A DNA stretch of 64,000 nt from Ascochyta rabiei (lineage: Eukaryota > Ascomycota > Dothideomycetes > Pleosporales > Didymellaceae). The stretch spans positions 2,279,501 to 2,343,500 of the forward strand of contig NC_082408.1 of NCBI RefSeq assembly GCF_004011695.2, given 5' to 3'. Under the pieces are notes generated by a model. It ran no database searches. It worked only from the letters and a program-made list of their open reading frames with translations, and was not told the DNA's origin. The position numbers and the translations under genes are program-made. Below, piece by piece: positions 32,854 to 44,842 of the stretch (positions are counted from its first letter, which is position 1; each line of letters opens with the position of its first letter).

Positions 32854-34506
32854 ATGCCTTAACGCAGCAACCTAAAAAGACCTTTTAATAAAGCTAATAT
32901 ACAGCTTGCTCTTTAGGCTATCTAATAAGATATAACACTAAGCGTGTAACACGCAGCAGTAATCTATAAAGTGTCTAGATACATACTAGACACTTAACGC
33001 GCAGGAACGCTCTCTTAACGCAATTGCAAGCCTAACATAATTAAGATAACTAGCACTAAAGAGGAGGTAATTGTCTAGTATGTATTAAAGCTAGACATGC
33101 AAGGATACTTACCCTAGCTTGCTAATGTTAAGGATATAGCTAATTCTCTGCTTACTAAGCGCTACCAGCCCTATGTTAGCAAGACCTAGGCTGCTAACTT
33201 TGTTAAACGTTAGCTAGAGCTTAAAGTTAAATTTAATTGTAAGCATAACTATAAGAGAGCTCTGTGTAAGGATCCTAAGGTAATTAGGGACTAGTTCTAA
33301 CTAGTAGAGAATACTAAAGCTAAGTATAGTATACAAGATAAAGACACCTACAACTTTAATAAGTCTAGCTTTATAATAGGCGTTATATTAACAGAAGCTG
33401 TTGTTACAGGCTCTAAGTGTTAAGGGAGACTAAAGGCAGTGTAGTAGGGCGACTAAGAGTAGACCAGCATTATCTAAGGCATCTGCGCGAAGGGCTGGTC
33501 TATCCCACCCTTTATTATCTTCTCTAGTAAGCACTACCTCTCTGCCTAGTACAAGGAGCCTAGTATACCTAACAACTAGGTTCTTAATATCTCTAATAAC
33601 AGCTAGACTAATAATAAGCTTAGATTTAAGTAGTTAAAGCACTTTAATAAGCACACAAAGGCGCGCACTATTAGCAGCTATTAGCTGCTTATTCTAGACA
33701 GCCACAAGAGCTACAACTTAGTTAAATTTTACTAGTACTGTAAGGAATATAAGATTATTACCCTGTGTATGCCTTTACACTTATTGCACCTACTACAGCC
33801 ACTTAACGTAGGCTGTTTTTCTCTATTAAAAAAGACCTATAGCTGCTACGCTAAGTAGCTAATATGTAGCGAGACTACGCGTATTACTAAAATTAAGTTC
33901 TTACCATGCTTTAAAGCAGCTTTTAACGCCTTCATCACGGAGAGTTATATCTAGAAAGGATTTAGAGGTGCTAGCCTAGTCCTATTTAACCTAGAAGCTG
34001 TAATATTAAAGCTTGAAGTACAGCTGCGCACGCTAACGCTACCTACTGTAGACAACAGTACGTAGAAGTCCAAAACACTAAGCAATATGCTAGAATTTAG
34101 GTCTTAATTAAAGCTAATTTAAGAGAAGATTTAGAGACACGCTAATAGCTTGCTAACGTCTATAGTTAATGCTCTTAATTAGCTTACTAAAGGCGCAGAG
34201 CTAATAGCGTATTTACTAGTTTTATTGCGTAACTAAGTTACTAACTTATAGGTAGCTAATAAGGCTACTACACGTTGTAAATTCTATAAAAGGAAGCAGG
34301 TACAGCAAGAGGGGACTCTAACCTTTACTAAGGGAGTGCAACTAACAACTCTAAAGGAGTTTAAGGCCTGTAGTAATAGGAAGAAGCTAAAGAAGAGGTC
34401 GCGCGTTAATGGGAGCACTTAGTCTTTAAGGCGCTGTAGCACATGTAGTAAGACAGGGCACAACGCGCAAACATATAGTAAAGATACGCAGAGTACTATA
34501 TACTAG
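32854..34506 (+). pseudogene. Family F pogo transposase (551 codons)
   Basis: From ATG 32854 to TAG 34504-34506 the length is 551 codons, as in families A, B and D. The N-terminal helix-turn-helix, the CENP-B-type block (KLNLKVKF-like, about 33190-33330) and DDE motifs are readable. The first motif reads NFNKSSF (Asp to Asn). The second, LILDSHKSYN, keeps Asp. The third, LQPLNVGCF, has Asp to Asn. The C-terminal knuckle RRCSTCSKTGHNAQTY has lost its last Cys (TGT/TGC to TAT). Protein sequence is the most divergent in the group. Confidence 0.87.
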
Positions 34507-34635
34507 TTTTATATACTGTATAGTATAATATATTATTGTTATATACTGTAATGTTGCAAAGTAGGTGCAGTGTTAGTGTGGTCTTAGCAAAGGTAGGCAG
34601 CTCGCTTAGGTAGGCAGCTCGCTTGTAGAGTACGT

Positions 34636-37480
34636 AAGTTCTTTCTAATTCTTCTTTTTTAAAGTCTATACTATAGGCATAATAGAACTGTTAACAAGGA
34701 AACATAGGCGCAGCTATTAATGTCCTGTTAGTGCTTAACTTATAAGAGCTAGCTAAAACAATTTATCTGTTATATGCCTCTATATAAATATATTTAGAAT
34801 TTAAGAGTATTACATTATTAACCTAGAACCATTGTTACAACTTTTTTTAATTAGGTGCTAGTACTCCTAATAGGTCTAGCTCTGCTTTGGCGTAATACGG
34901 CTTGCCTAGTCTTTACTAGAGCTCTAGGGCTAATGCTAAGAGTTCCTTAAGCGATACCCTAATAGTAGTTTAGAGAACCTAGCGAACTATCTTGTTCAGG
35001 TCTACAACAAGGTTGTCTAGCACTTAGAGCTTCTTTTCATCTTCTTGTGTTTTTAGGTTAGGGACCTGGTTATTAATATCTATCCCTTCTTTAAATGCTA
35101 CTGCCTTAGGGACCTTCTATCCTGCGTCTTTACTATTGTTTTTCTAAACAGTAGGGGTGTAACCTAATAAAGCTTTAGAAACTGCAGCATCCCTTACATA
35201 GTAATTAGTCTGTGTTAGGTTAACTATTATTATAGATTAACTATTTACTTGTTCTTTATACGCCTTACAGCTTTTACTTTCCTTTAAAACTATTATAACT
35301 GTTTTTGGTCTTTAGGCGCAGTCTTCTTCTTTTAATAGGCCTGTATCTTAGTCCGCATTAAGGTTTATAATAATAGCGCGGCTAGATATCCTAATATTAC
35401 CTTAGGCACGATGATCTTGCGTGTATAGGTTAACAGAAGTTAGCAGTTTAACTACTGCGTGCCACTCTCTCTTAAGCTGCTTCTTTATGCCCTCTATTAC
35501 TGTTTTTATAATATATGTTCCTAAAATATTACAGATATTACCCTATAGGTTTTTATCTAATTTCTATATAAGCTAACCTTACTAGTTAAGGTAGACCTAT
35601 TAGTTCTAGATTAGCTTTTTTTAGTCTACGTATGCTAACGCTAGGTAGCCTTCCTTCCTATAGGCATAACAGACTATTAGGCCTCTAAGCTAGTTATATC
35701 CCTGCAGCGTTGTCCCAGCTAGAAAAGACCCTTCTTACTAAGTAACAAGGTACTAATTAAAGCTAGTAGGGTTTTGCGTCTTAAAAGGTCTTTAGTACTG
35801 TCTTTCTAGACCTGTATAGGCTGTGCTAATTTCCTACTATATATCTTTATATAAAAGTAGTTCTACTTCTTACAGCTCCTAAGGGGCAAGCAAGAGGTTT
35901 ATGCTGTTAAGCCTAATCCTAGAGAATTTCTTAATAAGGTTATTAAATTCTCCTCGTGTGGCCTAATGCCCTAGTAGCATGTAGACTCTTTATTTGCCTA
36001 GAGGGCGTGCTCTAGATAGCCTTTTTATCACACTTCCTTTGTTTAACTAGGCTAGTTTAAATATGTTTAGGAGTCCTAATAGTTTATTAAGTGCCTAGGT
36101 CTTAGGTACTGCTGCTTTCTTCTTAAATGCTAGGTTAAATAATTTAACTACTAACTCTTATAAGGCAACCTTACTAAGGAATGCTCTAATTTCAGCGTAG
36201 TAAAACTCCCCTTAGTAGATTACAGTAAGTTTTTACATATTTAATACCTTTTTAAGCTACTATTTATTTAGACCTTTTACTAAGTAGAGTTCTTTATACA
36301 ATTCTGTTGCTGTCCTAGCTTCTAGGCATTCTTTAAACCTAGAGCTAAAGCTGTCTAGGTACCCTAAGAGTAACAGGTTTATGGTTAATAAGCATAAGAT
36401 GCACTAAGTGCGTAGCAAATACTTAGTCTCTTCCTGCTAGACCTTATCCTGGCTTTAGAATCGTTGTTAGAGTGCTTCTTTAACAGCCTGCTAATTAGTT
36501 GCTACCTAGGCAGCTGTAAAGTCTGTTATACTTATCTTAATAATCTCTTAGTAAGTATAGTTATAGTAACTAAGGAGTCTATTAATACTGTCCTTAATAG
36601 TCTATTAGTAGAAACTATGGTGTTGTTTAATCTCCTTTAGGAATAAGGTTAGATTTCTCTACTAAATACTAGGGGTACGTCTATAAAAGAGGCTTACTTA
36701 TTAGTATAAGTACGCTAGTTCCCCTATGCAGTATATCCCACTCTATTAGTAGTAATAGAAAGGATTTAGAGCAATTCTAGGTCTTTTAAAGCATTATTAC
36801 TTTATAGTGGCGACGCGTTTAGGGTCTCTAGGTTTTTAGGATAGAGATAGGCTGCTGTAGCTTCTGCTTTAAGTGGTAACGTAGTGAACCCTCCCCTTAC
36901 AGCAAATTAATAGGTGCTAGGAAGAGGCTTTTGCGTTAGAGTGTCTAACATACCGGCAAGTTTTAGTTACTGTTTTACTTCCTAGACGTTGTTAATAATA
37001 AGGCTTACAGATAGTTACTGTTAGAAAGCGTGTCTTCTTATCTTGTTTAAATAGCCTCTGCTTAGGTGTTCTCTATACATGGTCTGTAAGGGGCTTCTTT
37101 AATTCTCCTTTAGCTCCTACATCTATATTGTTATTATTTATTCTGTTCTAACGCCTATAGGATTACTAGGCTGCACTCTAATAGATTTTTAGCGTTTTCT
37201 TATAATTTAGTTCTATATACCTTCCTGTTATTTCGTATTACTATATAATTATCCAATAAGTACGGGTTTTGTAGCCTTAATAAAACTGTAAAAACGCTTT
37301 CTAGCTAGGACTATGTATACTTTATGTAAGGGTTATAACTATTGTAACTATATAGACTTTTTACTATAAGTCCTAATAGATTTCTAAGTCTAGCTTAGGT
37401 CTGTAACTGCTGGTATTATATCTGTCTAATACCTTCTACTCTGTGCTTTTTTAGGCCTGGCTTAGTATGTAACTGCTTGT
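34636..37480 (-). pseudogene. Gypsy A gag region
   Basis: This is the continuation of Gypsy A upstream of protease. A zinc-knuckle relic CYAYRKEGYLALAY (about 35600-35650) fits CX2CX4HX4C with Cys and His codons changed to Tyr (TGC/CAC to TAC). Upstream (about 35700-37400) lies a long, mostly open helical region compatible with a capsid domain. Everything is heavily interrupted by TAG/TAA. No paired LTR could be identified at the 5' side, so the right boundary is approximate. Confidence 0.6.
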
Positions 37481-37880
37481 TGGAATTGTCCTATAAATAC
37501 TGTGTTGCGACTGCGCAAAGGGACATTGTAAAGGAGATGCTGTTTCCACATACTATTTATTAGTGTCCTATTAAGTACTTAATCTGTAGTAGCCTTAATC
37601 TCCCTAAGGCTAAGATTAGTAGGTGTTTAAGTTGTATATTGGTTGCTTTTTTATAGGTAAGAGTATTACTTAATGTAAGAAGGTACTTATATTAGATACT
37701 AAGCCCTAATAGCTTACTAAGATTATCTAATATACCTTCCCAATAATTACGTGCCTCCTAGCCCTAATAGCCCTCTAAGCCCTTGCTACTTAACTTCCCC
37801 AATAATCACGTGCACCTAACCCCTAATAGCCCTCTAAGCGCTCGTTACCTAACCCTCTACTTTGCTCTACCACACTACCT
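37481..37880. other. Boundary region between Gypsy A and gene X copy 1
   Basis: No coding frame was recognised. It contains a tandem duplication (37741-37857) described separately. It may hold remnants of the Gypsy A 5' LTR, but no second copy was found to prove it. Confidence 0.4.
37741..37857. repeat. Two tandem copies of a ~58-bp unit
   Basis: Unit 1 (about 37741-37797) and unit 2 (about 37799-37856) both read CCAATAATyACGTGC, then CCCTAATAGCCCTCTAAGC, then a GyTACyTAAC-type end. Each carries an ACGTG core; the second is a perfect CACGTG E-box-like palindrome. The differences are mostly transitions. Confidence 0.75.
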
Positions 37881-38274
37881 AATCTTTTTCTACTCTTACC
37901 CTTACATAATACTAATAAATTTTAGGTTCTAGTTTACGCTAGTCTAGAATACGCAGCCTTTTTAGACAGCCTTGCTGTGTGGAAGCAAGAGGTAAAAGAA
38001 GAGGAGGAGGATACAGAGTTAGTTGCGGAGGTAGCAGAGGTAGTAGAGTTAAGGTAGGATGCCTAGCGTGTTGTTATAGAGTTATTAAAGGTTCTAGTAA
38101 GTATAGTGTAGGTAGCGACTGCCTAGCTTAAAGAAATTACTGCTACTAACGTAATGCTGCACTAGTACCATGTTGGCATAACTAAGGGAAGGGTGTTAGA
38201 GAGAAGGAAGATAACGGAGTTAGTGGAGAATGTAGAGTTGTTGACCAGGAAGGTGGTTAAGCTAAGACAGGATT
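37881..38274 (+). pseudogene. Gene X copy 1, exon 2 5' part (cut by LINE)
   Basis: The homology with gene X copy 2 starts inside the intron (branch-site relic TACTAATAAA, 3' splice site TTTTAG ending 37925). It continues in exon 2 from 37926 in the same phase (SLEYAAFLDSLAVWKQEVKE). The protein is acidic, Glu/Val-rich and helical. Stops are TAG at Trp/Gln positions. Exon 1 is absent upstream. The frame ends where the LINE tail begins (38275). Its 3' end seems to lie at 44840-44997. Confidence 0.7.
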
Positions 38275-38849
38275 AATTGATTGATTAATTAATTAATAAG
38301 TTTAACGTCCTGTGTGAGTCTAAGACTATATAAGACGAGAGTAGTTAAGCTACTCTAGTAATTTAAGAAGCGTGTTTGTAAAAGGGGATGGTAAATGTGT
38401 GTTTTAAGTCCTATGGTAAGAGTCTATACTCTAAGAATTAAACAGAGGATTTTAGGTGTCTGTTGTTTGTTGTAGATACTACTTGCGTGTGCCTACTCTT
38501 ATTACTAAAATAAAAGCTAGAGTAGCTAGAATGCCTTAGGTTGTGTGTAGTAGTAGTTTCATTAATAGCCTTTATCCTTACAGGCTGTTTTACATTGTTT
38601 TCCTTACGTTTCTATATTCTCTACAGCTAAATAGAAGGTATTCTGTTATTTGTGTGTAGCTGCAGATATATCTGTTGTTGTCTACCTTGTATATATTATG
38701 CAGGTATTCTTTTTTATATCTATATCCTAGTTTTAGTTTGTAGTAGGCGCTAGCTACCTCTCTCTTAGTATTTTTTAGTAGTTTTATCTTATTTGTTAGT
38801 CCTAGCCAGTATTTTGTTGCATAGGTGTCTGTTTTCCTTAGGATTGCTT

Positions 38850-41800
38850 AAGTTGTGTAGGTGTCTAATTTGTGTTCTCACTTGTCTATTGTAATAGCTT
38901 TTACTTAAATTCTAGTTATAGCAATGCTTGTTAAGTTAGAGGTAGGCCTCTTTTTAGTTGCTTCTTTTGCTAGGGAGTCTGCTTTCTTGTTTCCTGCAAT
39001 GTCCTGGTGTCCAGGGGCCCATTTAAGGCTGATTGTTGCTCCTTTTTCTTTAATAGTTTTAGCTGCCTTTGTAAGGTATATTTGCTAGGCCAGTCCAGGC
39101 TTGTTTAAAGGAGCTTTTAGTCTTAGAATTGCTGCCTAGTTATCTGTAAAGACTTAGTTGTCCTGTGCTGCAGTAACTATAGTAGCTGCAATCTTAAAGC
39201 CTCTTATTATGCATTCTAGTTCTCTATTATATACATTTTAGCCTTTACTAATATTGTAGTTTATATTATAGATTTCCTTAGGCTGTTGTTTGTAGTCTAG
39301 GACTGTAATTCCTACTCCTATACCTAGGCCTTTCTCTATAGAAAAAGCGTCTGTGTAGATAGCTAGTAAGTTACTTCCTACTTTTTATAGCATCTGCGTT
39401 TTATGTGCTTTTACCTCTTCTTTTTTTATTAGTCTTAAGGTTTCTGTCTGGTATGCTATAGCCTTGTTCTAGAGGCAGAAGTAGAAGTCTCTTAATTTTT
39501 CTTCTCTTGTGCTAGGCGTAGCCTTCTCTATAGACTGTGTAATTTACATAAGCTATGTAGGAGGTCCTATTCTTAGCCTAGTACATTTAACCTCTCCTTG
39601 CTCTGCGCTAGAGTCTAGGTCTGTGTTTTGTAGGGTGGACTTTAGCTAGGTTGTGGCAGTATAGATAGGGTAGTTCTTTACTAGCTTCCTAGCTCTAAAG
39701 TCGTACTTTCTTATTGCAGAGTTTAGCCTTATAGTAGGAGGGGCCAGTACTGCTTCTACCTCTTAGGGTATTATAGGTAAGGTTTAGAAGGTGCCTAAGA
39801 TTTTCCTAATTACTAGGTTCTGTAGTCCTTATAGTTGTTTTGCTATTCTAGCTTGTTACTTCTAGAATCCTAGTATCTATAGTCTGCTATGCTAGTAATA
39901 TAGGCTAGGTATATTTGTTAAAGAGTAGTAGGTGTAAGGCCTTTACTACTGTTTGCTAGTCTGCACATTCTGTAGAAGGCGTTTCTTGCCTAGCTAATTC
40001 TTGTAGCTGCGTGCTCTTTAAACAAGAGCCTGTTGTTAGAGTAGATTCCTAGCCATTTAACACTCTTTTCTAGAGGTATTATAGACATGTCTGGTAGGGT
40101 AAGGGTGTAGTTCTCTACTTTTTAGCTTGTAGTAAAGTATATAAGTTCAGCTTTTAACGCATTAAACTAAATTGCACAGCTAAATCCTTTTTTAAATACG
40201 CTGGCTATATCCCTTTCTAGTAGGCAGATGTTTTTCTTTAGGCTAGTAGACAATACTGTAATAGTTAGGTTGTCTAGGTAGGATAGCGAGTAGTTTGTAA
40301 TTAACTGGAATAGGGGTCTAATATATATCAGGAACGGAATAGGTAAGATAGGGCTTCCTTTTAGGATTCCAGCGTTTATGTTACTAAATTCTTCTATTTC
40401 TCTATTAAAGAATAGTTGTAGTTAGCGTCTAGAGAGGAATAAATAGATCTAGGCTATCAAGCTGCACGGTAGCTTTAGTTGTTATAGAATAGTAAGTAGT
40501 TAGAATAGTAAAACATGGTTAAAGGCTCGTTTAATGTCTAGGAACACTATAGTTGTTGTGCCCTTTAGTTTCCTTTGTTCTTACACTTAGTTTAGTAGCA
40601 GTATAGAAGCGTCTATAGCTGATTTTTATACTCTTCTACCTAGTTATAAAGAGTAGAGTAGGGTAGTTGTTTCTACTAGTATACTAAGCCGTTTAGCTAC
40701 TAGTCTTTCTACTACCTTGCCTAGGCAGCTTAGAAAGGCAATTACCCTGTAGGCTTTAGGGACTAAGTAGTCTAGTTTGTTTAGCTTTTTTAAGATAACT
40801 CCTGTTGCTCTTTTCTAGATTAATAGATACTACCTAGCGTTAAATAGAGTAGAGAACACATAGAAGAATATGTCTGTATCTACTCTATATACTGTAGTAA
40901 TATGCTCCTAGTTTATAGCATCTAGTCCTAGGAAGCTACTTTAGATCTGTAAGGAGCAGGCGTTTTCTAGCTATTCTTTAGTAAGAAGTAGCTATTTCTA
41001 GTTACCTTCCTAGTAGGTGCTCCACTCTATTAGTTACGAGGTAGGTAGGCTAGGGAAGAGAGTATCTCTTAATGCTAAGTATTTACCTTAAAAGGAGTTC
41101 TCTATTCCTCTAGGGCCTTATATAGCAGGTATACTTTAGTTACCTACAGTCCTAGTATAAGACATTACTTTAAAGATTTATTTAGTGTCCTCTTTTTCTA
41201 GGAATTAATTCTAGTAGTTGTGCTTTACTGCTTTTACTGCTTATAGGTAGCTGTTTCTAGTAATTAGGTAGTCCCTTTTCTATATGTAGGTGTAAGTAGG
41301 GCTAGTTACTAGTTCTCTCTATAGGTGGCGTTGTTTGCTAAGCATGTTTGTCCTAAGTATTTTTAGGTCTAGGTTCTACTAAGGCTTACTTTAAGCACTA
41401 GTAGAGCTTTTTAGGATTGCAGCTTTAGCTGCATTTGTTATTACTGTAGTAAGCTCCTTCCCTATTGCTTCTAGCTGCTCCTCTAGATCTCTGTCCTCTC
41501 CTTAGATAAGGAGTAGGGATTTGCTAGTAGAGTGGCTCAGGCAGGTAGTATTAAGAGCAGGGCTTTTTACTAACTCCTTTGCTAGCTCCTTCTAAAATAG
41601 GTCCTAGTCTGTCTTCTTTGTGTTGAACCTAGGAGTAGGGTTGTTTAGGAGCTGTGTTCTAGGCGTTATAATTGTAAACAGGATGCCTAGGTGGTCTAAG
41701 CCTAAACCTGCTAGGGTTTGCTAGTCTTCTATCTAGTTTGCTAGCCTGTGCGTAGCAAAGGTAAGGTCTAGAACACTTTCCCTGCTTATATTTAGCCTGT

Positions 41801-42370
41801 AGAATGTGCCTGTGCTAGGGTTGTTTAATAGCTCTAAGTTTTATTCTTCTATCTAGGCAACTAAACTACTAGCTTTTAGTGTTATAGTAGTTATAGTAGG
41901 GTTCCACTAAGGGTAATGGCTGTTAAAGTCGCCTAGTAGGATTAATGTTAGCAGAGTACAGCAATTTATAAGCTTTCTCTCTACTATTGTTCTTCCTTAT
42001 GCGTTTGTTTAGTTGTAGATATTATAGATTACAAAGTTTACCCTAGATTACTAGACTGTAATAGCTAGGAAGTCTAGGTCTAGGTTTATATCTGCTGCTA
42101 GGGTAACCTATGCTGTTGTTAAGCGTAGGACGTAGGCTAGAACGCGTAGCCTTATGCTGTAGTCCTGTAGAAGGGGTAGGATTTGTGTAAAAGAAGGGTA
42201 GTTTTCAGAGCGTGTGTCTTAGTAGTCTAAAGGTAGTAATTAAGTAGGGGTAAGCTATAAATCTTATACTAAGACAAGGTCTATAGCTAGTTCTACTGCT
42301 AGTTATAAGGCGCTCTCTGTAGCTTATACGCTATTATTTAGATTTACTTATAGAATCCTTAGGTTACCTA
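38850..42370 (-). pseudogene. LINE L-b ORF2: endonuclease, RT, RNase H
   Basis: Minus-strand features are an endonuclease starting near 42360 (LRILxVNLNxS-type) with ILLGDFNSHYP followed by TAG then WNP (about 41890-41950), the conserved GDFNxHxxxW site with one Trp lost. The RT spans about 39960-41250, with SYLDN at about 40265 in place of the usual xxDD. RNase H is at about 38850-39380. ORF2 would nick target DNA and reverse-transcribe the element RNA there. RIP-type stops are numerous. Confidence 0.85.
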
Positions 42371-42379
42371 GCATTCTAG

Positions 42380-43860
42380 GTATGTTTATACGTTTATTAT
42401 AGCCCTATAGGCTGTATATTGTGTGCTATCTACTCTATATACTTCTTTATAGTTTATACACTTAGGTATAGTATGTACGCAGTCTTTATCTAAAGTACTA
42501 CACATATTACACTTATACAGTATTATAGAGTGTTTATCTACACATATTATCTATATAGTGCTATTAAGGCGCCTGTTTTCTATATGTCTAAATTGCTGGC
42601 ATTTTTAGCATTGTGTAGTAGAAGGTGTAGTAATAAACCTTTCTACTGTTATACTAGCTCCTAGTAGGTATAGTCTATTCTGTGTAGCTTATTATACTTT
42701 TTTTTTCTGTTTTAAACGCTATACAGACAGATCCTAGTTATTACTTTTGTCTTCTTTTATAGCCTATTAGCTAAAATAGGTTTCCTACTATAGTTAGGCC
42801 GTTGTTAAAGGTAGTTATTTCTAACTTAAGCACCTCTAGGTCCTAGTTTACTTCTAGAGATGTAAGGATGTTGTGTAGGATTACTTTGTGCTATAGTTCT
42901 ATTAGAAGGGCTTCCTTGTAGGTAGTATCTAATTGCTAAATTACTTATTTTTTAAGCAGGTATTTTGCTGTAAAGGAGGGTGTAGTAGTAAGAACCATAT
43001 TGTTTCTTCTGCTTAGGCTCGCAGCAGCAATTACAGGGAGACTTACTCCTTTATCTATAAAAGCCTTATTAAAAGCGTTATGCATTTTAAGGGGAGTAAA
43101 AGAGGGTAGTTCTTAATCTTATGTAAGAACTAGTTAGCGTACACTTAGAAAGTTCTTTATAATAGTAGGTTGCTGCTTTTTTATAACTGTTTACTACTCT
43201 ATATTTTTAGGGAGGTTAGCTAAAGCTGTAGATGCGTATAAAGTATAGTAGGTAAAAGGTTAAATAGTAGGAGTCTTAGTAGCTAGAGTAGGCTTTTAAA
43301 GGAGTTTTGCTCTTGTTTTAATGAACTTTAACACTGTTTTAAGGTTAAATACTTAAGACGCTAGGATAGAAAGGCCTTGTTTGTTTATCCTGTTGTTTTC
43401 TGTGTAGTCCCTAAAGATTTTAAGAAGGTCTAGGAGGTTTAATTGTTCCTTGTTTAAGGTATCTAGAGAAGAAGCCTAAATAACTATTATCCTAGCAATA
43501 GATAGCGCTTCTTTTACTATCTTAGCTACGGAAGCTTAGGTTATAGGCCTAGTAGCTATGTTAAATTAGAAAGGGGGGAGCCTAGGTGCTGTTAGAGTAG
43601 CAGGTCTGCTAGCTGGTTGCTTAGAAGGAGCAGAGGGTAGAGGTACAGTTGCAGTTCTGTTAAATATACTAGGTTAATGTATTCCTAGAGTAGATTACTA
43701 ATGTAGTGTTAATAATAAGGGTATAGACAGAGGTCTAAGGGTAGGTATAGGCTAGTACATCTCTCCTAGAGGAATTAGGGAGCTTAGGGGGCTTATTTCT
43801 ATTGTCCCTGTTTTTAGAGAGTGCTCTCTATTAGGTGGTGGTTCCAGTTCTATAGTCCTA
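42380..43860 (-). pseudogene. LINE L-b ORF1 (nucleic-acid-binding, CCHC)
   Basis: At the C-terminal end (about 42430-42620), minus-strand QCKKCQQFRHIE, followed by Cys/His spacing (CVDKHSIILYKCNMCS) and a final Cys, forms two to three zinc knuckles as in LINE ORF1 proteins. The upstream half (about 42700-43860) is a degraded Lys/Ser-rich region without recognised motifs. The start codon could not be fixed. Confidence 0.68.
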
Positions 43861-43900
43861 GGTCCTAGTCCTAGGTAGGAGTTTTGTTCTCTTTTTAAAA

Positions 43901-44424
43901 TGAAATAACTAAGAAATAACTAGAAGAGAGGTTGTTTTTGCACAGATAGAGGTACCTAGTCTCTCTTCGCTTTTTAGAGCTAAAAAACAAGGAAAAAGGC
44001 AGTCTTAGCTTTACTAATCTTGCCTTTGTTCTATTCTTACTGGCCTAACTAGTAGACCTCTAGGAGTAGAAAGAAGGGGTTAAAAGCAGAAAGCTAAGGA
44101 AAGTCTTGTTGCTATTTGGTAGAGATAGGTTATTTTGTCGGTTTTTATGCTCTTTAAGATAAGATCCTTCAAGATAAGATAACATAAGATAAGATATTTT
44201 GTTGCAGGGGCGGTCTGTGCTCTGCAAATCCGATTTTTTTTGCAACAGAACAGGTTGGATAACCAGGCAGCGTGCAGCAACCAGACGCCTAGAGGCTCTA
44301 GGAAGCTCAGGATAGTATATCCTCGCTGGGTTAAGATTAATTCTGATGGTTTTTTGGTGTGCAGGACCCTATGTCCAAATTTCGCTTTGTTGTGTTAGCT
44401 ATAAGTAGAAGAAGTACAAGGTAT
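43901..44424. other. Weakly mutated, non-coding-looking stretch with GATA cluster
   Basis: From about 44060 the CpA/TpG content looks normal and TAG runs disappear, in contrast to both sides. At 44153-44200 there are five AAGATAAGAT-type direct repeats (GATA motifs on the plus strand, ATCTTATC on the other). No gene was recognised; short minus-strand ORFs here have no family features. It may be the 5' UTR/promoter of the LINE or unique host DNA. Confidence 0.5.
44153..44200 (+). promoter_or_regulatory. Cluster of AAGATAAGAT repeats (possible GATA-factor sites)
   Basis: Five imperfect direct repeats of AAGATAAGAT/CATAAGATAAGAT occur within about 48 bp. HGATAR is the recognised core of fungal GATA factors (nitrogen and light regulators). 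Spacing between cores is short and irregular. No gene start was recognised next to it, so function is inferred only from the motif. Confidence 0.45.
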
Positions 44425-44842
44425 GTCGGGGTAGGGTCTGTAGGGAAGAGGTAGGCCTAAGTAGGGCCCGTAGGTGTCGGCGTGTAACTCTTTAACTAAA
44501 GCAGTTATTGCACAACTTTGTACCACAGGAATGTAGAACAAAAGGAGCGCTTTCGAACGGTCCATATAACGTGAGATTCCGAGCAAAACTGGTAGAGTTA
44601 CAGCAGTTGTTGTGTAAATCCTAGGTCGTTAAAATGTAGGCCGACGTAACAACTACTCTAGCTCTACCATTTTTGCTTAGAATCTCACGGAATCTAAACT
44701 GTTTAAAAGCGCTGTCTTTGGTCTACATCTCTGAAGTACAAAGTTTTGCAATAACTGCTTTAGTTAAAGAGTTGGACGCCAACACCTACTCTACCTAACC
44801 CCTACCCCTACCCTATGTGGACCCTACCTATCCCCTACCCTT
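44425..44842. repeat. Large foldback (inverted repeat, ~200-bp arms)
   Basis: The left arm (about 44425-44622) and right arm (about 44644-44842) pair as inverted repeats. Shared blocks include AACTCTTTAACTAAAGCAGT, TGCA/ACTTTGTAC, AGCGCTTT, GTGAGATTC and GGTAGAG. The loop is about 20 bp. The mismatches are mixed, not only transitions. There is no coding frame. It could be a MITE or a hairpin-forming transcript. It lies between the LINE and the 3' end of gene X copy 1 and is hardly RIP-mutated. Confidence 0.82.

Larger units (their letters stand above)
25866..34635 (+). mobile_element. pogo-like transposon family F, split by a Copia element
   Basis: Only the outer 14 bp of the left end (ACGTACTCTATAAG, 25866-25879) lie left of the Copia; the rest runs 32784-34635. 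The left repeat, once joined across the insertion, gives ACGTACTCTACAAGCGAGC, the exact counterpart of the right end GCTCGCTTGTAGAGTACGT. Iterons are GGCAGCTCGCTTAGGTA type. The inner block GTGTGGTCTTAGCAAAG is shared with the other families. Its body is the most diverged of the pogo copies. The target is TA in the Gypsy A protease region. Confidence 0.87.
38275..43900 (-). mobile_element. Tad-like LINE, near full-length copy (L-b)
   Basis: The 3' end at the left is again an ATTA/ATTG tetranucleotide tail (38276-38301). On the minus strand the order is ORF1 with CCHC knuckles, AP endonuclease, RT, RNase H and 3' UTR, the arrangement of Tad1/I-clade LINEs. The 5' limit is uncertain; mutated LINE-like sequence fades between 43870 and 44040. 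It separates two parts of gene X copy 1. Confidence 0.86.

Noticed and set aside
37741..37857. Tandem units as a CRISPR-like or iteron origin array
   Set aside because: Only two units without spacers, in a eukaryotic transposon context.
44060..44586. Three overlapping short minus-strand ORFs as possible host gene
   Set aside because: No conserved motif, no intron signals, and the last one lies in the foldback arm; low-mutation sequence simply has fewer stops.
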